Shown: one piece after another, positions 1-8,962 of the stretch
Position numbering within the stretch: position 1 is the first letter of the stretch
Layout: each line of letters begins with the position of its first letter
The notes under the pieces: generated by a model
The model's database searches: none
What the model was told of the DNA's origin: nothing
The model's input: the letters and a program-made list of their open reading frames with translations, nothing else
Program-made: the position numbers and the translations under genes
Assembly (NCBI RefSeq): GCF_019091455.1
Contig: NZ_JAGXJN010000015.1
Coordinates: forward strand, 1 to 64,000
DNA: 64,000 nt
Source: Chitinophaga sp. GbtcB8
GTDB taxonomy: Bacteria > Bacteroidota > Bacteroidia > Chitinophagales > Chitinophagaceae
Direction: 5' to 3'

Positions 1-2415
1 GATGATGCCCGTCCCCCGCTGATCATTTCCGGCCCCATACCGCGTGGCGAAGAGCAGGAGTTCCATGTACTGAAACCCCGCATTCAACGCCTGGTAGATG
101 CCCAGAAAAAAGTAACCACCCAGTTCCTGAACGATGCCAAGAAATTAATAGCAGAAGGCAAGGACGATCCCAAAACAGGCGGTTTAGCGCTGATGCGCGC
201 CTGGCGCGGGTTGCCCAAGAACAGCGCTTTAATTAAATACCTGAGCGAACCTGGTAACAAAGTGCTGCTGCAAAAAGCAGAGAACTATTACCTGGCCGAC
301 CAGCAGCGCGAAATGCCGAAGGTGGATGAGCAGCTGTACTTTCATATAGATGAAAAGAACAACAGCGTAGACCTTACGGACAAAGGCATTCACCTTATTA
401 CCCAGGAAGGCGAAGATGCCAACTTCTTCATAATGCCGGATGTAGGTTCAGAGATCGCTGAAATAGAAAAGCTGGATATTACCGCTGAAGAAAAGCTGCA
501 ACGTAAAGATGTATTGCTGCAGGAGTTTGCACAGAAATCTGACCGCATACACTCCGTACAGCAGCTGCTGAAAGCATACACGCTGTTTGATAATGATGTG
601 GAATACGTGGTAATGGACGGTAAGGTAAAGATCGTGGATGAGCAGACCGGCCGTATACTGGAAGGCCGCCGCTACTCCGACGGTTTGCACCAGGCCATTG
701 AAGCCAAGGAAAACGTGAAAGTGGAAGCTGCTACCCAAACCTTTGCTACCATTACTTTACAGAACTACTTCCGTATGTACCACAAGCTGGCCGGTATGAC
801 CGGTACAGCGGTTACAGAAGCCGGTGAACTGTGGGAAATATACAAGCTGGATGTAGTAACCATTCCCACCAACCTGCCTATTACCCGTATTGATGCGGAA
901 GACCTGGTATACAAAACCAAACGCGATAAATACCGCGCTGTAATAGACGAGATCAAGATATTACAGGGTAAAGGCCGCCCGGTACTGGTAGGTACCACCT
1001 CCGTGGAAGTATCCGAGCTGCTGAGCAAAATGCTCACCTTTGAAAAAATACCGCACAATGTACTGAACGCCAAACAGCACGCCCGTGAGGCCCAGATAGT
1101 GGCTGAAGCAGGGTTGGCAGGCGCTGTAACCATTGCCACCAACATGGCCGGCCGTGGTACGGATATTAAGCTGGGCCCCGGTGTTAAGGAAGCCGGTGGT
1201 TTGGCAATTATAGGTACGGAAAGGCATGAAAGCCGCCGTGTAGACCGCCAGCTGCGTGGCCGTGCCGGCCGCCAGGGCGACCCCGGTACTTCCCAGTTCT
1301 TTGTATCTCTGGAAGATGACCTGATGCGTATGTTCGGCTCTGACCGTATTGCAGGCCTCATGGACCGCATGGGTTATAAAGAGGGCGAAGTGATACAGCA
1401 CAGCATGATCACCCGCTCTATTGAACGCGCACAGAAGAAAGTGGAAGAAAACAACTTCGGCATCCGTAAGCGTTTGCTGGAGTATGATGATGTGATGAAC
1501 AAACAGCGTACCGTGATCTACTCCAAACGTAACCACGCCCTGTTTGGCGAGCGCCTGGCCATTGACATTGACAACTCTTTCTACGATGTGGCGGAAAGCA
1601 TTATCACCACACATAAGGAAAGCGGCGACCATGAAGCCTTTACGCTGGATGTAATCATGAACTTTTCTATAGATACCGATATTACATTGGAAGATCTGCA
1701 GAGAACAGATATTGCACTGTTAACAACTAAATTATACCACCAGGCTAAGGAAAACTATGAGCGTAAAACCGCTGAAATAGCTGCCAAAACCCTGCCGGTG
1801 ATCACCCAGATCCATAAGGACCAGGGCCACCAGATAGAGAATATTTCCATTCCCTTCACCGATGGTAAAAAAGGCATTAACGTGCTGGCTAACCTGCAAA
1901 AGGTGATCGATACCCAGGGACAGGAAACGCTGAGCGCACTGGAACGCAGCATTACCCTGGCGCTGATAGATGATGCGTGGAAAGAGCACCTGCGTGCTAT
2001 GGACGATCTGAAACAATCTGTACAGGGCGCAGTGTATGAACAAAAAGATCCGTTACTGATCTATAAGTTTGAAGCGTTTAACCTGTTCAAACAAATGGAC
2101 GGGGAAACCAGCCGCGAGATCGTATCATTCCTGTGCAAATGCGGTATCCCGGTGCGGGAAGACCGGCACCAGGAACAGCAGATCCGTGAAGGACGCGAGC
2201 AGAAAACGGATATGAGCCGTATGCGCGCCTCTCACCAGGAGTTTGAAGGTAATGGCCAAGGCGCTGCTACCGCTACTGCAGAACAGGAATATGCTACCAA
2301 TGCAGAACCTGTGCGCCAGGAGCCGGTTCGTATAGGCCCCAAGGTTGGGCGTAACGATCCCTGCCCTTGTGGAAGCGGGAAGAAGTATAAACAGTGCCAC
2401 GGAAAAGACCTGTAG
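1..2415 (+). CDS. secA: Protein translocase subunit SecA, 3' part (5' end outside window)
   Basis: The frame is open from the first base, so the gene enters from the left and only its C-terminal 804 residues are visible. SecA is the cytoplasmic ATPase motor that pushes unfolded preproteins through SecYEG. Visible are the conserved AGMTGTA stretch, the second helicase-like domain with MAGRGTDIKLG and QLRGRAGRQGDPG (the ATP-sensing arginine-finger region), the helical scaffold, and the C-terminal zinc-binding SEC-C tail CPCGSGKKYKQCHG. A start codon at 193 exists but lies inside conserved SecA sequence and is not the real start. A strong terminator follows at once, so secA probably ends its transcript here. 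Confidence 0.98.
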   Translation, partial: DDARPPLIISGPIPRGEEQEFHVLKPRIQRLVDAQKKVTTQFLNDAKKLIAEGKDDPKTGGLALMRAWRGLPKNSALIKYLSEPGNKVLLQKAENYYLADQQREMPKVDEQLYFHIDEKNNSVDLTDKGIHLITQEGEDANFFIMPDVGSEIAEIEKLDITAEEKLQRKDVLLQEFAQKSDRIHSVQQLLKAYTLFDNDVEYVVMDGKVKIVDEQTGRILEGRRYSDGLHQAIEAKENVKVEAATQTFATITLQNYFRMYHKLAGMTGTAVTEAGELWEIYKLDVVTIPTNLPITRIDAEDLVYKTKRDKYRAVIDEIKILQGKGRPVLVGTTSVEVSELLSKMLTFEKIPHNVLNAKQHAREAQIVAEAGLAGAVTIATNMAGRGTDIKLGPGVKEAGGLAIIGTERHESRRVDRQLRGRAGRQGDPGTSQFFVSLEDDLMRMFGSDRIAGLMDRMGYKEGEVIQHSMITRSIERAQKKVEENNFGIRKRLLEYDDVMNKQRTVIYSKRNHALFGERLAIDIDNSFYDVAESIITTHKESGDHEAFTLDVIMNFSIDTDITLEDLQRTDIALLTTKLYHQAKENYERKTAEIAAKTLPVITQIHKDQGHQIENISIPFTDGKKGINVLANLQKVIDTQGQETLSALERSITLALIDDAWKEHLRAMDDLKQSVQGAVYEQKDPLLIYKFEAFNLFKQMDGETSREIVSFLCKCGIPVREDRHQEQQIREGREQKTDMSRMRASHQEFEGNGQGAATATAEQEYATNAEPVRQEPVRIGPKVGRNDPCPCGSGKKYKQCHGKDL

Positions 2416-2436
2416 ATAATTAATTACGAATTAGTT

Positions 2437-2497
2437 AATTACGAATTACGAATGAATGCGAAGAAAGCATTAGATTCGTAATTCGTAATTTTTTTTA
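2437..2497 (+). terminator. Long hairpin plus T-run after secA
   Basis: A 17-bp perfect stem (2437-2453 with 2474-2490) is built from two copies of the word AATTACGAA. A nested 5-bp stem AATGC/GCATT sits in the loop, and a T-run follows from 2489. It sits 22 bases after the secA stop and reads as an intrinsic terminator. The stem word recurs in other intergenic gaps of this window. Confidence 0.75.
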
Positions 2498-2559
2498 TAG
2501 TTAATCCATTGTATCCCATGAAGAATGCTACGCATTTTGTAATTGACAACTCGTAATCC

Positions 2560-3249
2560 ATGCAGCTAAATAAATATATTGATCATACTATCCTAAAGCC
2601 AACTACCACTAAAGAGGACATTAAAACCCTGTGCATGGAGGCGGTGGAGTATGATTTTGCAGCCGTATGTGTGCCGCCCCCCTTTGTGAAAATAGCTAAG
2701 ACCTTTACCGGCAATACGGGCGTGAAAGTGGCTACTGTGATCGGGTTCCCGTTTGGGTATTCTGCCATAGAGGCCAAGGTAGCGGAAACCGTACTGGCTA
2801 TTGTGGACGAGGCCGATGAGCTGGATATAGTGGTTAACCTGATTGCCATCCGTAACCAGGACTGGGCTTACCTGGAAAAAGAAATTGCCACCCTGCTGCC
2901 TATTGCGCGCAGCAAAGGGAAAGTGATCAAGGTGATCATTGAAAGTGGCATATTATTGGAAGATGAAATTATACAGTGCTGTGCGCTGTACACCAAATAC
3001 GCGGTGGATTATGTAAAAACCTCTACCGGGTATGCGGAAAAAGGCGCCAGTGTGGCGGCCGTACAGCTGATGCGGCAACATTTGCCGGCTAATATCCAAA
3101 TAAAAGCTTCCGGAGGTATTCGTACCTTTGCTTTTGCCCAGGAGCTGATAGCTGCGGGCGCTACCCGGTTAGGATGCAGTGCCAGCGTAGCTATTATGAA
3201 GGAAAGCAAGGGACAGGGCTCCAATGGCGCTTCCGGTATTAATTATTAA
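2560..3249 (+). CDS. deoC: Deoxyribose-phosphate aldolase
   Basis: This is a class I aldolase that splits 2-deoxyribose 5-phosphate into glyceraldehyde 3-phosphate and acetaldehyde in deoxynucleoside catabolism. The 229 residues match the short bacterial DeoC length. The Schiff-base lysine is K153 in VKTSTGY, the helper lysine is K182 in IKASGGIRT, and the acidic partner is D89 in ELDIVVN. The opening YIDHTILKP is the family's usual N-terminus and fixes the start at this ATG. It is followed after 20 bases by a SPOR-domain gene and then a peptidase gene, all in one direction, so the three are probably co-transcribed. Confidence 0.95.
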   Translation: MQLNKYIDHTILKPTTTKEDIKTLCMEAVEYDFAAVCVPPPFVKIAKTFTGNTGVKVATVIGFPFGYSAIEAKVAETVLAIVDEADELDIVVNLIAIRNQDWAYLEKEIATLLPIARSKGKVIKVIIESGILLEDEIIQCCALYTKYAVDYVKTSTGYAEKGASVAAVQLMRQHLPANIQIKASGGIRTFAFAQELIAAGATRLGCSASVAIMKESKGQGSNGASGINY

Positions 3250-3269
3250 GTCTTCATTATTAACTATAT

Positions 3270-3713
3270 ATGAAATATCTGATTACAGCAGCTTTAGTAT
3301 TGATGGGTGGCATAGCCGCTGCACAGGACAGTACCTTTGCAACGGCCAGCGGCGGTAATGTAAAGGTGATCAAAGACAGCCGTATTGATATGCTGATCAA
3401 AAAACAGATCTACATCAATACGCTGGCTATCCGTAACCAGCCGGGTTTCCGCGTGCAGGTGATCACCACCAACCGCCGGAATGATGCCAGTGAAGCCAAA
3501 GCCCGCGTGATGCATGCTTTCCCTGATTACCGCACCTATCTTGACTTTCAGGCGCCTTATTTCAAAGTACGTATTGGCGATTTTAAAACCAGGGAAGAAG
3601 CTACCGAGCTGCGCGACAAGCTCTCTGACCTGTTTCCCAACGGCGCATTTGTAGTGCCTGCCCTCATCAACGTATCTCCGGATAAAGAATTGTCGAATGA
3701 AGAACCGAATTAA
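3270..3713 (+). CDS. Secreted SPOR-domain protein
   Basis: This is a 147-residue protein with an N-terminal signal peptide (a hydrophobic stretch ending near AAAQD at residues 17-20). Residues about 58-130 look like a SPOR domain, with GFRVQVITTN as the first strand and YFKVRIGDFKTREEA as the repeat strand-helix. SPOR domains bind glycan strands of peptidoglycan that lack stem peptides, often at division sites. It would act in the periplasm. Its 3' end overlaps the next gene by 17 bases, which suggests translational coupling. The link to deoC and the amidohydrolase is positional only; no enzymatic domain is visible. Confidence 0.85.
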   Translation: MKYLITAALVLMGGIAAAQDSTFATASGGNVKVIKDSRIDMLIKKQIYINTLAIRNQPGFRVQVITTNRRNDASEAKARVMHAFPDYRTYLDFQAPYFKVRIGDFKTREEATELRDKLSDLFPNGAFVVPALINVSPDKELSNEEPN

Positions 3714-4878
3714 GTCATTAGCCAGTGAATTTGCACCAGCATTCATAGATATCAGACATCATATTCATTCCCATCCTGAACTCTCTTTCCAGGAATATGC
3801 CACCTCACAGTTCATCCAACAAAAGCTGGATGAATTTGGCGTTCGTTACCAGGCCAATGTAGCCGGTACCGGCATAGTAGCGCTGGTGGAAGGGAAGAAC
3901 CCCTCCAAACGCACGGTGGCCATCCGCGCAGATATTGATGCCTTACCTATCGTAGAAGCCAATAACGTTCCTTACAGATCAAAAAATGAAGGCGTAATGC
4001 ATGCCTGCGGGCATGATGTGCACACCACCTGTGTGCTGGGCGCTACCAAAATATTACAGCAGGTTAAGGAAGAATTTGAAGGCACTGTGAAAGTGCTGTT
4101 CCAGCCCGGTGAAGAAAAACATCCCGGCGGGGCCAGCCTCATGATCAAAGACGGCGCGCTTGAAAACCCACGTCCGCAGGCCATTTTAGGGCTGCACGTG
4201 TTACCTAATATGGAAACAGGCCTGCTGGGTTTCCGGAGTGGTAAATACATGGCCAGCGCCGATGAAATTTACATTACCATTAAAGGTAAAGGCGGGCATG
4301 CCGCAGCGCCTCATCTTACGGTGGATACTATTTTAGTAGCATCCCACCTGGTGGTAAGCCTGCAGCAGATCGTGAGCCGGAATAATGATCCCTTCTCTCC
4401 TTCTGTATTATCTATCTGTGCATTTAACGGCGGGCATACTACTAACGTAATTCCCAGTGAAGTTAAGCTGATGGGCACTTTCCGCGCCATGGATGAAACC
4501 TGGCGTTTTAAAGCGCATGAACTTATTAAGAAGCAGGCCACTGAGCTGGCGCATGCCATGGGTGCGGATATTGACATTGATATTTTAGTAGGTTACCCTA
4601 CTTTATATAATAACGAAGAAGTAACTACCCAGGCACGTTCCTTAGCAGAAGCCTATATGGGTAAGGAGCAGGTGGTAGATACGGAAGTGCGGATGGGCGC
4701 AGAAGATTTTGCTTTTTACTCACAGATAGTACCGGCCTGTTTTTTCAGGCTGGGTACCGGTAATAAGGCCAGGGGCATTACCTCCGGCGTACATACGCCT
4801 ACTTTTGATATTGATGAAAATGCCATTGAGATCGGTATGGGCGCAATGGCGTACCTGGCCGCTACACTGGCCGTTTAA
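3697..4878 (+). CDS. M20-family metal-dependent amidohydrolase (N-acyl-amino-acid hydrolase type)
   Basis: This cytoplasmic 393-residue enzyme of the M20/AmhX group probably removes acyl groups from N-acyl amino acids or related amides. The metal ligands are visible in HACGHDVHT (residues 102-110), in FQPGEEKHPGG and in GMGAED-type sequence near the C-terminus. The RADIDALP motif lies at about residue 78. No signal peptide is visible. The start ATG lies inside the end of the SPOR gene (17-base overlap). The substrate cannot be told from sequence; N-acetyl-diaminopimelate, indole-acetyl-amino acids and hippurate are all substrates of relatives. Confidence 0.9.
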   Translation: MKNRIKSLASEFAPAFIDIRHHIHSHPELSFQEYATSQFIQQKLDEFGVRYQANVAGTGIVALVEGKNPSKRTVAIRADIDALPIVEANNVPYRSKNEGVMHACGHDVHTTCVLGATKILQQVKEEFEGTVKVLFQPGEEKHPGGASLMIKDGALENPRPQAILGLHVLPNMETGLLGFRSGKYMASADEIYITIKGKGGHAAAPHLTVDTILVASHLVVSLQQIVSRNNDPFSPSVLSICAFNGGHTTNVIPSEVKLMGTFRAMDETWRFKAHELIKKQATELAHAMGADIDIDILVGYPTLYNNEEVTTQARSLAEAYMGKEQVVDTEVRMGAEDFAFYSQIVPACFFRLGTGNKARGITSGVHTPTFDIDENAIEIGMGAMAYLAATLAV

Positions 4879-4903
4879 TTACGAATCAGGTATTTTAAAT
4901 AAG

Positions 4904-4944
4904 AAGGCCTCAATCATTATAAAATGATTGAGGCCTTTGTTATT
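4904..4944. terminator. Bidirectional terminator between the M20 gene and glyA
   Basis: A perfect 15-bp stem (4904-4918 with 4923-4937, loop ATAA) carries A-rich sequence on the left and T-rich sequence on the right, so it can end both the + strand amidohydrolase and the - strand glyA transcripts. It is enclosed by an outer inverted repeat, AATTACGAAT at 4877-4886 and ATTCGTAATT at 4947-4956, the same word family as in the secA terminator. Confidence 0.85.
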
Positions 4945-4959
4945 TTATTCGTAATTGAA

Positions 4960-6237
4960 TTACAGTTCCGGGTATAGCGGGAATTGGCCCATAAAGCCGT
5001 TCACTTCTTTGCGGATCTTTGTGATCAGCGCCTCGTTATCTGCGTCCAGTAACAGCTCATCCATCCACTGTACTACCTGCGGCATATGCTCTTCTTTCAT
5101 ACCACGGGTGGTGATGGCTGGCACGCCTACGCGGATACCGGAGGTTACAAAAGCAGATTTATCGTCAAAAGGCACCATGTTCTTGTTCACGGTAATATCT
5201 GCCTTTACCAGGGTTTGTTCTGCTTTTTTACCGGAAATATTCTTGTTACGCAGGTCAATCAGCAGCAGGTGGTTATCCGTACCGCCGGAAATGATCTGGT
5301 AACCTTTGTCCACAAATGCTTTGGCCATGGCCTGGGCATTTTTCAGGATCTGGCGGGCATATACATCATATTCATCTGTCAGGATCTCAAAGAAGGATAC
5401 TGCTTTAGCTGCGATCACATGCTCCAGCGGGCCGCCCTGGATGCCGGGGAATACCGCGGTATCCAGCAGAGAGCTCATCATACGGATCTCGCCTTTGGGC
5501 GTTTTCAGACCAAATGGGTTCTCAAAATCCTTGCCCAGCAATATCATACCGCCACGGGGGCCGCGCAGTGTTTTATGGGTGGTAGTAGTTACAAAGTGGC
5601 AATGCTCAAAGGGAGAGTTCAGCAACCCTTTGGCAATAAGGCCTGCGGGGTGGGCAATATCTGCCATTACAAAAGCGCCTACCTGGTCGGCTATGGCGCG
5701 GATGCGTTTATAATCCCAATCGCGGCTGTAAGCGCTGGCGCCGCAAACGATCAGCTTCGGCTTTTCTTTCAGCGCTATTTCCTCCATTTTATCATATTCT
5801 ACCAGGCCGGTTTCTCTGTTAACGCCGTAAAAGAACGGCTGGTACAGCTTTCCGGAGTAGTTCACGGAAGAACCGTGGGTCAGGTGGCCGCCCATGCTCA
5901 GGTCCAGTCCCAGAATTTTATCGCCGGGCTGCAGAATGGCCATCATTACAGCGGCATTGGCCTGTGCGCCGGAGTGCGGCTGCACGTTGGCATATGCTGC
6001 ACCAAAGATCTCCTTAGCCCTGTCAATAGCCAGCTGCTCGCTCTGATCCACTATTTCGCAACCACCATAATATCTACGTCCGGGATACCCTTCTGCATAT
6101 TTATTGGTTAATACCGTACCCATGGCCTGTATTACCTGCAGGCTGGTAAAGTTTTCAGAAGCTATCAGTTCAATGCCGTGGCGCTGACGTTCCAGTTCCT
6201 GGCCGATGATATTGAATATCTGGTTGTCTCTTTGCAT
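4960..6237 (-). CDS. glyA: Serine hydroxymethyltransferase
   Basis: This PLP enzyme interconverts serine and glycine with tetrahydrofolate and feeds one-carbon metabolism. The 425 residues match the normal GlyA length. The PLP lysine is K222 in VTTTTHKTLRGP. Other signatures are ELIASENF near the N-terminus, YAEGYPGRRYYGGC, and the PLP-contacting ADIAHPAGL. The start is supported by a -7 promoter box 20 bases upstream. The gene stands alone, convergent with the M20 peptidase gene and divergent from the nucleotidyltransferase gene. Confidence 0.97.
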   Translation of the reverse strand: MQRDNQIFNIIGQELERQRHGIELIASENFTSLQVIQAMGTVLTNKYAEGYPGRRYYGGCEIVDQSEQLAIDRAKEIFGAAYANVQPHSGAQANAAVMMAILQPGDKILGLDLSMGGHLTHGSSVNYSGKLYQPFFYGVNRETGLVEYDKMEEIALKEKPKLIVCGASAYSRDWDYKRIRAIADQVGAFVMADIAHPAGLIAKGLLNSPFEHCHFVTTTTHKTLRGPRGGMILLGKDFENPFGLKTPKGEIRMMSSLLDTAVFPGIQGGPLEHVIAAKAVSFFEILTDEYDVYARQILKNAQAMAKAFVDKGYQIISGGTDNHLLLIDLRNKNISGKKAEQTLVKADITVNKNMVPFDDKSAFVTSGIRVGVPAITTRGMKEEHMPQVVQWMDELLLDADNEALITKIRKEVNGFMGQFPLYPEL

Positions 6238-6256
6238 GGAGCTTTAAAATTTGCTG

Positions 6257-6264
6257 CAAAAATA
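6257..6264 (-). promoter_or_regulatory. Putative -7 box for glyA
   Basis: On the minus strand this reads TATTTTTG, an exact match to the Bacteroidota -7 consensus TAnnTTTG, 19-20 bases ahead of the glyA ATG. No clear -33 TTTG element is seen, which is common. Confidence 0.5.
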
Positions 6265-6428
6265 GGTTAAAGGGGAATGAAATGCAATTTGTAAATAGTC
6301 CATGGCCGATGGTCCATAGTCCGTTATAAAAAAATTACTATCTTCACGCCCCTGGGGCCATATCCGGCCAGAGAGTAAGCGCTGGAACAACAAACAGCAG
6401 CACAGATTTTCTAAACCTAACGCTAAGA

Positions 6429-7421
6429 ATGAAGGCCATAATACCAGTAGCAGGTGCCGGCACCAAGCTACGTCCGCATACATATACACAACCCAAAGCG
6501 CTGATACCACTAGCCGGGAGAACCATCCTGAGTATTATTATAGATCAGCTGGTGGAAGCAGGCATACAGGAATTTGTGTTTGTAGTAGGTTACCTGGGAG
6601 AGAAGATACAGCATTACGTACAGCAGAAATACCCGGGCCTCACCTGCCATTTTGTACAACAGAACAGCCGCGAAGGTACCGGCCACGCCATTTTACTTAC
6701 CCGCGACCTGGTGAAAAATGATGAGATCCTGATCGTGCTGGGCGATACCATCTGTGAAGGGGATTACAGTGAGCTGATCAGCTCACCTGTATCTATGCTG
6801 GGACTGAAAAAAGTAGATGACCCGCGCAACTTTGGCGTAGCTGAGATAAATGAAGAAGGGCATATTGCCCGTGTGGTGGAAAAACCGCAGATCCCCAAAT
6901 CCAACCTGGCTTTGGTAGGATTGTACAAGATCAAGGAAACGGAGCAGCTGTATGATTGCCTGCAAAACAATATTGACCAGAAAATAAAATCGCACGATGA
7001 ATTCCAGCTTACCGATGCGCTGGAATGTATGATACAGCATAACGTGCAGTTCAAACCTTTTAAAGTAAGCAACTGGTTCGATTGCGGGCGTAAAGAAACC
7101 CTGCTGGAAACCAATGCCATCCTGCTTAAAAAATACAAGCTGGCCAATAACCCGGTGCTGCCCTATGAAGGCACTATTATTATACCGCCGGTAAGTATTG
7201 GTGAAGGCTGTAATATCAAACACTCCATCATTGGGCCCAATGTAGCCATAGGGGATAATACCGTGATCAGCTATTCCATTGTAAAAGATTCTATTATCGG
7301 CTCTTTCACCAACCTGTATGAGGTGGTGTTAAAGTCTTCCCTGATCGGCAGCGATGCCAATATCCGCGGGCTAAGCCAGAGTTTGAATATTGGCGATAAT
7401 ACGGAGATTGATCTCGGGTAA
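6429..7421 (+). CDS. Sugar-1-phosphate nucleotidyltransferase with left-handed beta-helix tail
   Basis: This 330-residue enzyme has an N-terminal nucleotidyltransferase domain. The G-rich signature is PVAGAGTKLRPHTYTQPKAL (residues 6-25), and a lysine in the KPKAL-like position contacts the phosphate. The magnesium aspartate is in VLGDTICEGD. From about residue 245 onward hexapeptide repeats (IIPPVSIGEGCNIKHSIIG and following) form a left-handed beta-helix, as in RmlA-like and GlmU-like proteins. It would make an NDP-sugar from NTP and sugar-1-phosphate, probably for cell-wall or surface glycans. The exact sugar is not decidable. The start ATG gives the conserved MKAIIPVAG opening. Confidence 0.88.
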   Translation: MKAIIPVAGAGTKLRPHTYTQPKALIPLAGRTILSIIIDQLVEAGIQEFVFVVGYLGEKIQHYVQQKYPGLTCHFVQQNSREGTGHAILLTRDLVKNDEILIVLGDTICEGDYSELISSPVSMLGLKKVDDPRNFGVAEINEEGHIARVVEKPQIPKSNLALVGLYKIKETEQLYDCLQNNIDQKIKSHDEFQLTDALECMIQHNVQFKPFKVSNWFDCGRKETLLETNAILLKKYKLANNPVLPYEGTIIIPPVSIGEGCNIKHSIIGPNVAIGDNTVISYSIVKDSIIGSFTNLYEVVLKSSLIGSDANIRGLSQSLNIGDNTEIDLG

Positions 7422-7426
7422 TGGTC

Positions 7427-7451
7427 AATTACGAATGGTCAATTCGTAATT
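7427..7451. repeat. AATTACGAAT hairpin repeat
   Basis: AATTACGAAT (7427-7436) and ATTCGTAATT (7442-7451) form a 10-bp hairpin with a 5-base loop, six bases after the nucleotidyltransferase stop. It is one copy of the intergenic repeat family seen also near 2440, 4880, 4950 and 24895. No T-run follows, so it may be a weak terminator or only a repeat. Confidence 0.6.
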
Positions 7452-7467
7452 ATATTTAAATTGCTGT

Positions 7468-8412
7468 ATGGCTAACCGCATCGTACAACTCTTTAACATA
7501 AAATACCCCATCATCCAGGCCGGCATGGTATGGGCCAGCGGCTGGCGTTTAGCCAGTGCGGTTAGTAATGCAGGCGGCCTGGGGTTAATTGGCTCCGGCA
7601 GCATGTATCCTGATGTGCTGCAGGAGCACATCCGCAAATGCAAGCAAGCTACCCAACAGCCTTTTGGTGTGAACGTGCCCCTGCTATACCCTGACATTGA
7701 GCAGCTAATGCAGATCATTATCCGGGAAGGGGTGAAGATCGTATTCACCAGCGCCGGCAATCCTAAAACCTGGACTCCCCTGCTTAAAGAGGCGGGCATT
7801 ACCGTGGTACACGTGGTATCCAGCTCCGTATTTGCCCTAAAAAGTCAAACCGCTGGTGTGGATGCAGTGGTGGCAGAAGGTTTTGAAGCAGGCGGGCATA
7901 ACGGGCGGGAAGAAACTACCACCATGGTGCTGATACCTGCTGTATGCGGGCAGGTGCAGATCCCTGTTATTGCAGCGGGTGGCATTGGCTCTGGAAAAGC
8001 TATGGCAGCGGCTTTTGCGCTGGGTGCCGAAGGCGTGCAGGTGGGCAGCCGTTTTGTGGCTACGCCGGAAGCCTCATCCCACACAAATTTTAAAGAAGCT
8101 GTGCTGCAGGCCAAAGAGGGAGATACTGCATTGTCATTGAAAAAGCTAACGCCGGTACGCCTGCTCAGGAACCGGTTTTATGAAAGCGTAAAAACCGCAG
8201 AAGACCGGGGCGCCACGGCAGAAGAGCTGCTTACGCTGCTGGGCCGCAGCCGCGCTAAAAAAGGGATGTTTGAAGGGCAGCTGGAAGAGGGAGAATTGGA
8301 AATAGGCCAGGTGAGCGCGCTGATACAAACCATTAAACCTGCGGCCGCCATTGTGCAGGAGATCTGGGAAGAGTACTTACAAACCTGTAAAAGATTGTCG
8401 GCCCCCTTCTAA
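7468..8412 (+). CDS. Nitronate monooxygenase-type FMN oxidoreductase (2-nitropropane dioxygenase / FabK fold)
   Basis: This is a 314-residue TIM-barrel flavoprotein. The family signatures are the N-terminal YPIIQAGMVWASGWRLA, the FMN phosphate site AAGGIGSGKAMAAAFALGAEGVQVGSRF (residues about 171-198) and EGFEAGGHNG with the usual catalytic histidine (GGH). The family includes nitronate monooxygenases, which oxidise alkyl nitronates, and the enoyl-ACP reductase FabK. Which one this is cannot be decided from motifs alone. No partner genes are adjacent. Confidence 0.85.
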   Translation: MANRIVQLFNIKYPIIQAGMVWASGWRLASAVSNAGGLGLIGSGSMYPDVLQEHIRKCKQATQQPFGVNVPLLYPDIEQLMQIIIREGVKIVFTSAGNPKTWTPLLKEAGITVVHVVSSSVFALKSQTAGVDAVVAEGFEAGGHNGREETTTMVLIPAVCGQVQIPVIAAGGIGSGKAMAAAFALGAEGVQVGSRFVATPEASSHTNFKEAVLQAKEGDTALSLKKLTPVRLLRNRFYESVKTAEDRGATAEELLTLLGRSRAKKGMFEGQLEEGELEIGQVSALIQTIKPAAAIVQEIWEEYLQTCKRLSAPF

Positions 8413-8621
8413 TAAGTGTGTAATACAAAAATATATTAGCGCCACTGATCATATTCTTTGGTGATTATGATTTATTTAACATTATTATTGTTAACTTACT
8501 AACCAATTACAGCGATAAGCATCTCCAACGACGTTTTTACTGCCAATCAAACTCCCGGTAGTTTTCTAATCTGTTGCCTTACTTAATTGCCTGTTGAATT
8601 TCTTTTTAAAAGTGAACTTGT

Positions 8622-8903
8622 ATGAATATCAATGTGTCAAACCTGATGCCCTCTTTTCGTGAAGAAGACTTACGGAACCTTTTTACAAAATTTGGCCAGG
8701 TGGCCTCCTGTAGTATTATTACCGATATATTCACCGGCGCCTCCAAAGGATTAGCGAATGTAGTAATGCCGGATAACAATGCAGCAATGGAAGCCATTGC
8801 CCAGCTGGACGGATACCGTGTAAACGGCCGGCCCATTGGGGTTAGCATGGCTAAAGAACGCCGGCAGCTCTCTTCCAGCAATGGCAGGAACTACCGGTAC
8901 TAA
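8622..8903 (+). CDS. Small RRM-fold RNA-binding-like protein with degenerate RNP motifs
   Basis: This 93-residue single RRM protein resembles the cold-induced RNA-binding proteins common in Bacteroidota and cyanobacteria. The fold is clear: strand 1 at residues 3-8 (INVSNL, RNP2), helix EEDLRNLFTKFG, strand ITDIFTGASKG, RNP1 at residues 42-49 (KGLANVVM), then AAMEAIAQLDGYRVNGRPIGVSMA. RNP2 normally has an aromatic at position 2 and RNP1 at positions 3 and 5. Here these are N4, L44 and N46, so all three RNA-stacking aromatics are absent. It may bind RNA weakly or differently, or bind protein instead. The leader upstream (8413-8621) is AT-rich, as for cold-regulated genes, but no motif was identified. 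Confidence 0.85.
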   Translation: MNINVSNLMPSFREEDLRNLFTKFGQVASCSIITDIFTGASKGLANVVMPDNNAAMEAIAQLDGYRVNGRPIGVSMAKERRQLSSSNGRNYRY

Positions 8904-8962
8904 TGGTGTAGACAGCCCCAGCGTCCCCGTTGCCGGTAATATTGCCCGGCAATCATCTTAAA

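Noticed and set aside
961..1632. A 223-codon minus-strand frame inside secA
   Set aside because: Antisense to conserved SecA motifs; no protein family pattern.
5086..6111. A 341-codon plus-strand frame opposite glyA
   Set aside because: It lies wholly antisense to a gene with full SHMT motifs, has no recognisable domain and has the composition of a shadow frame.
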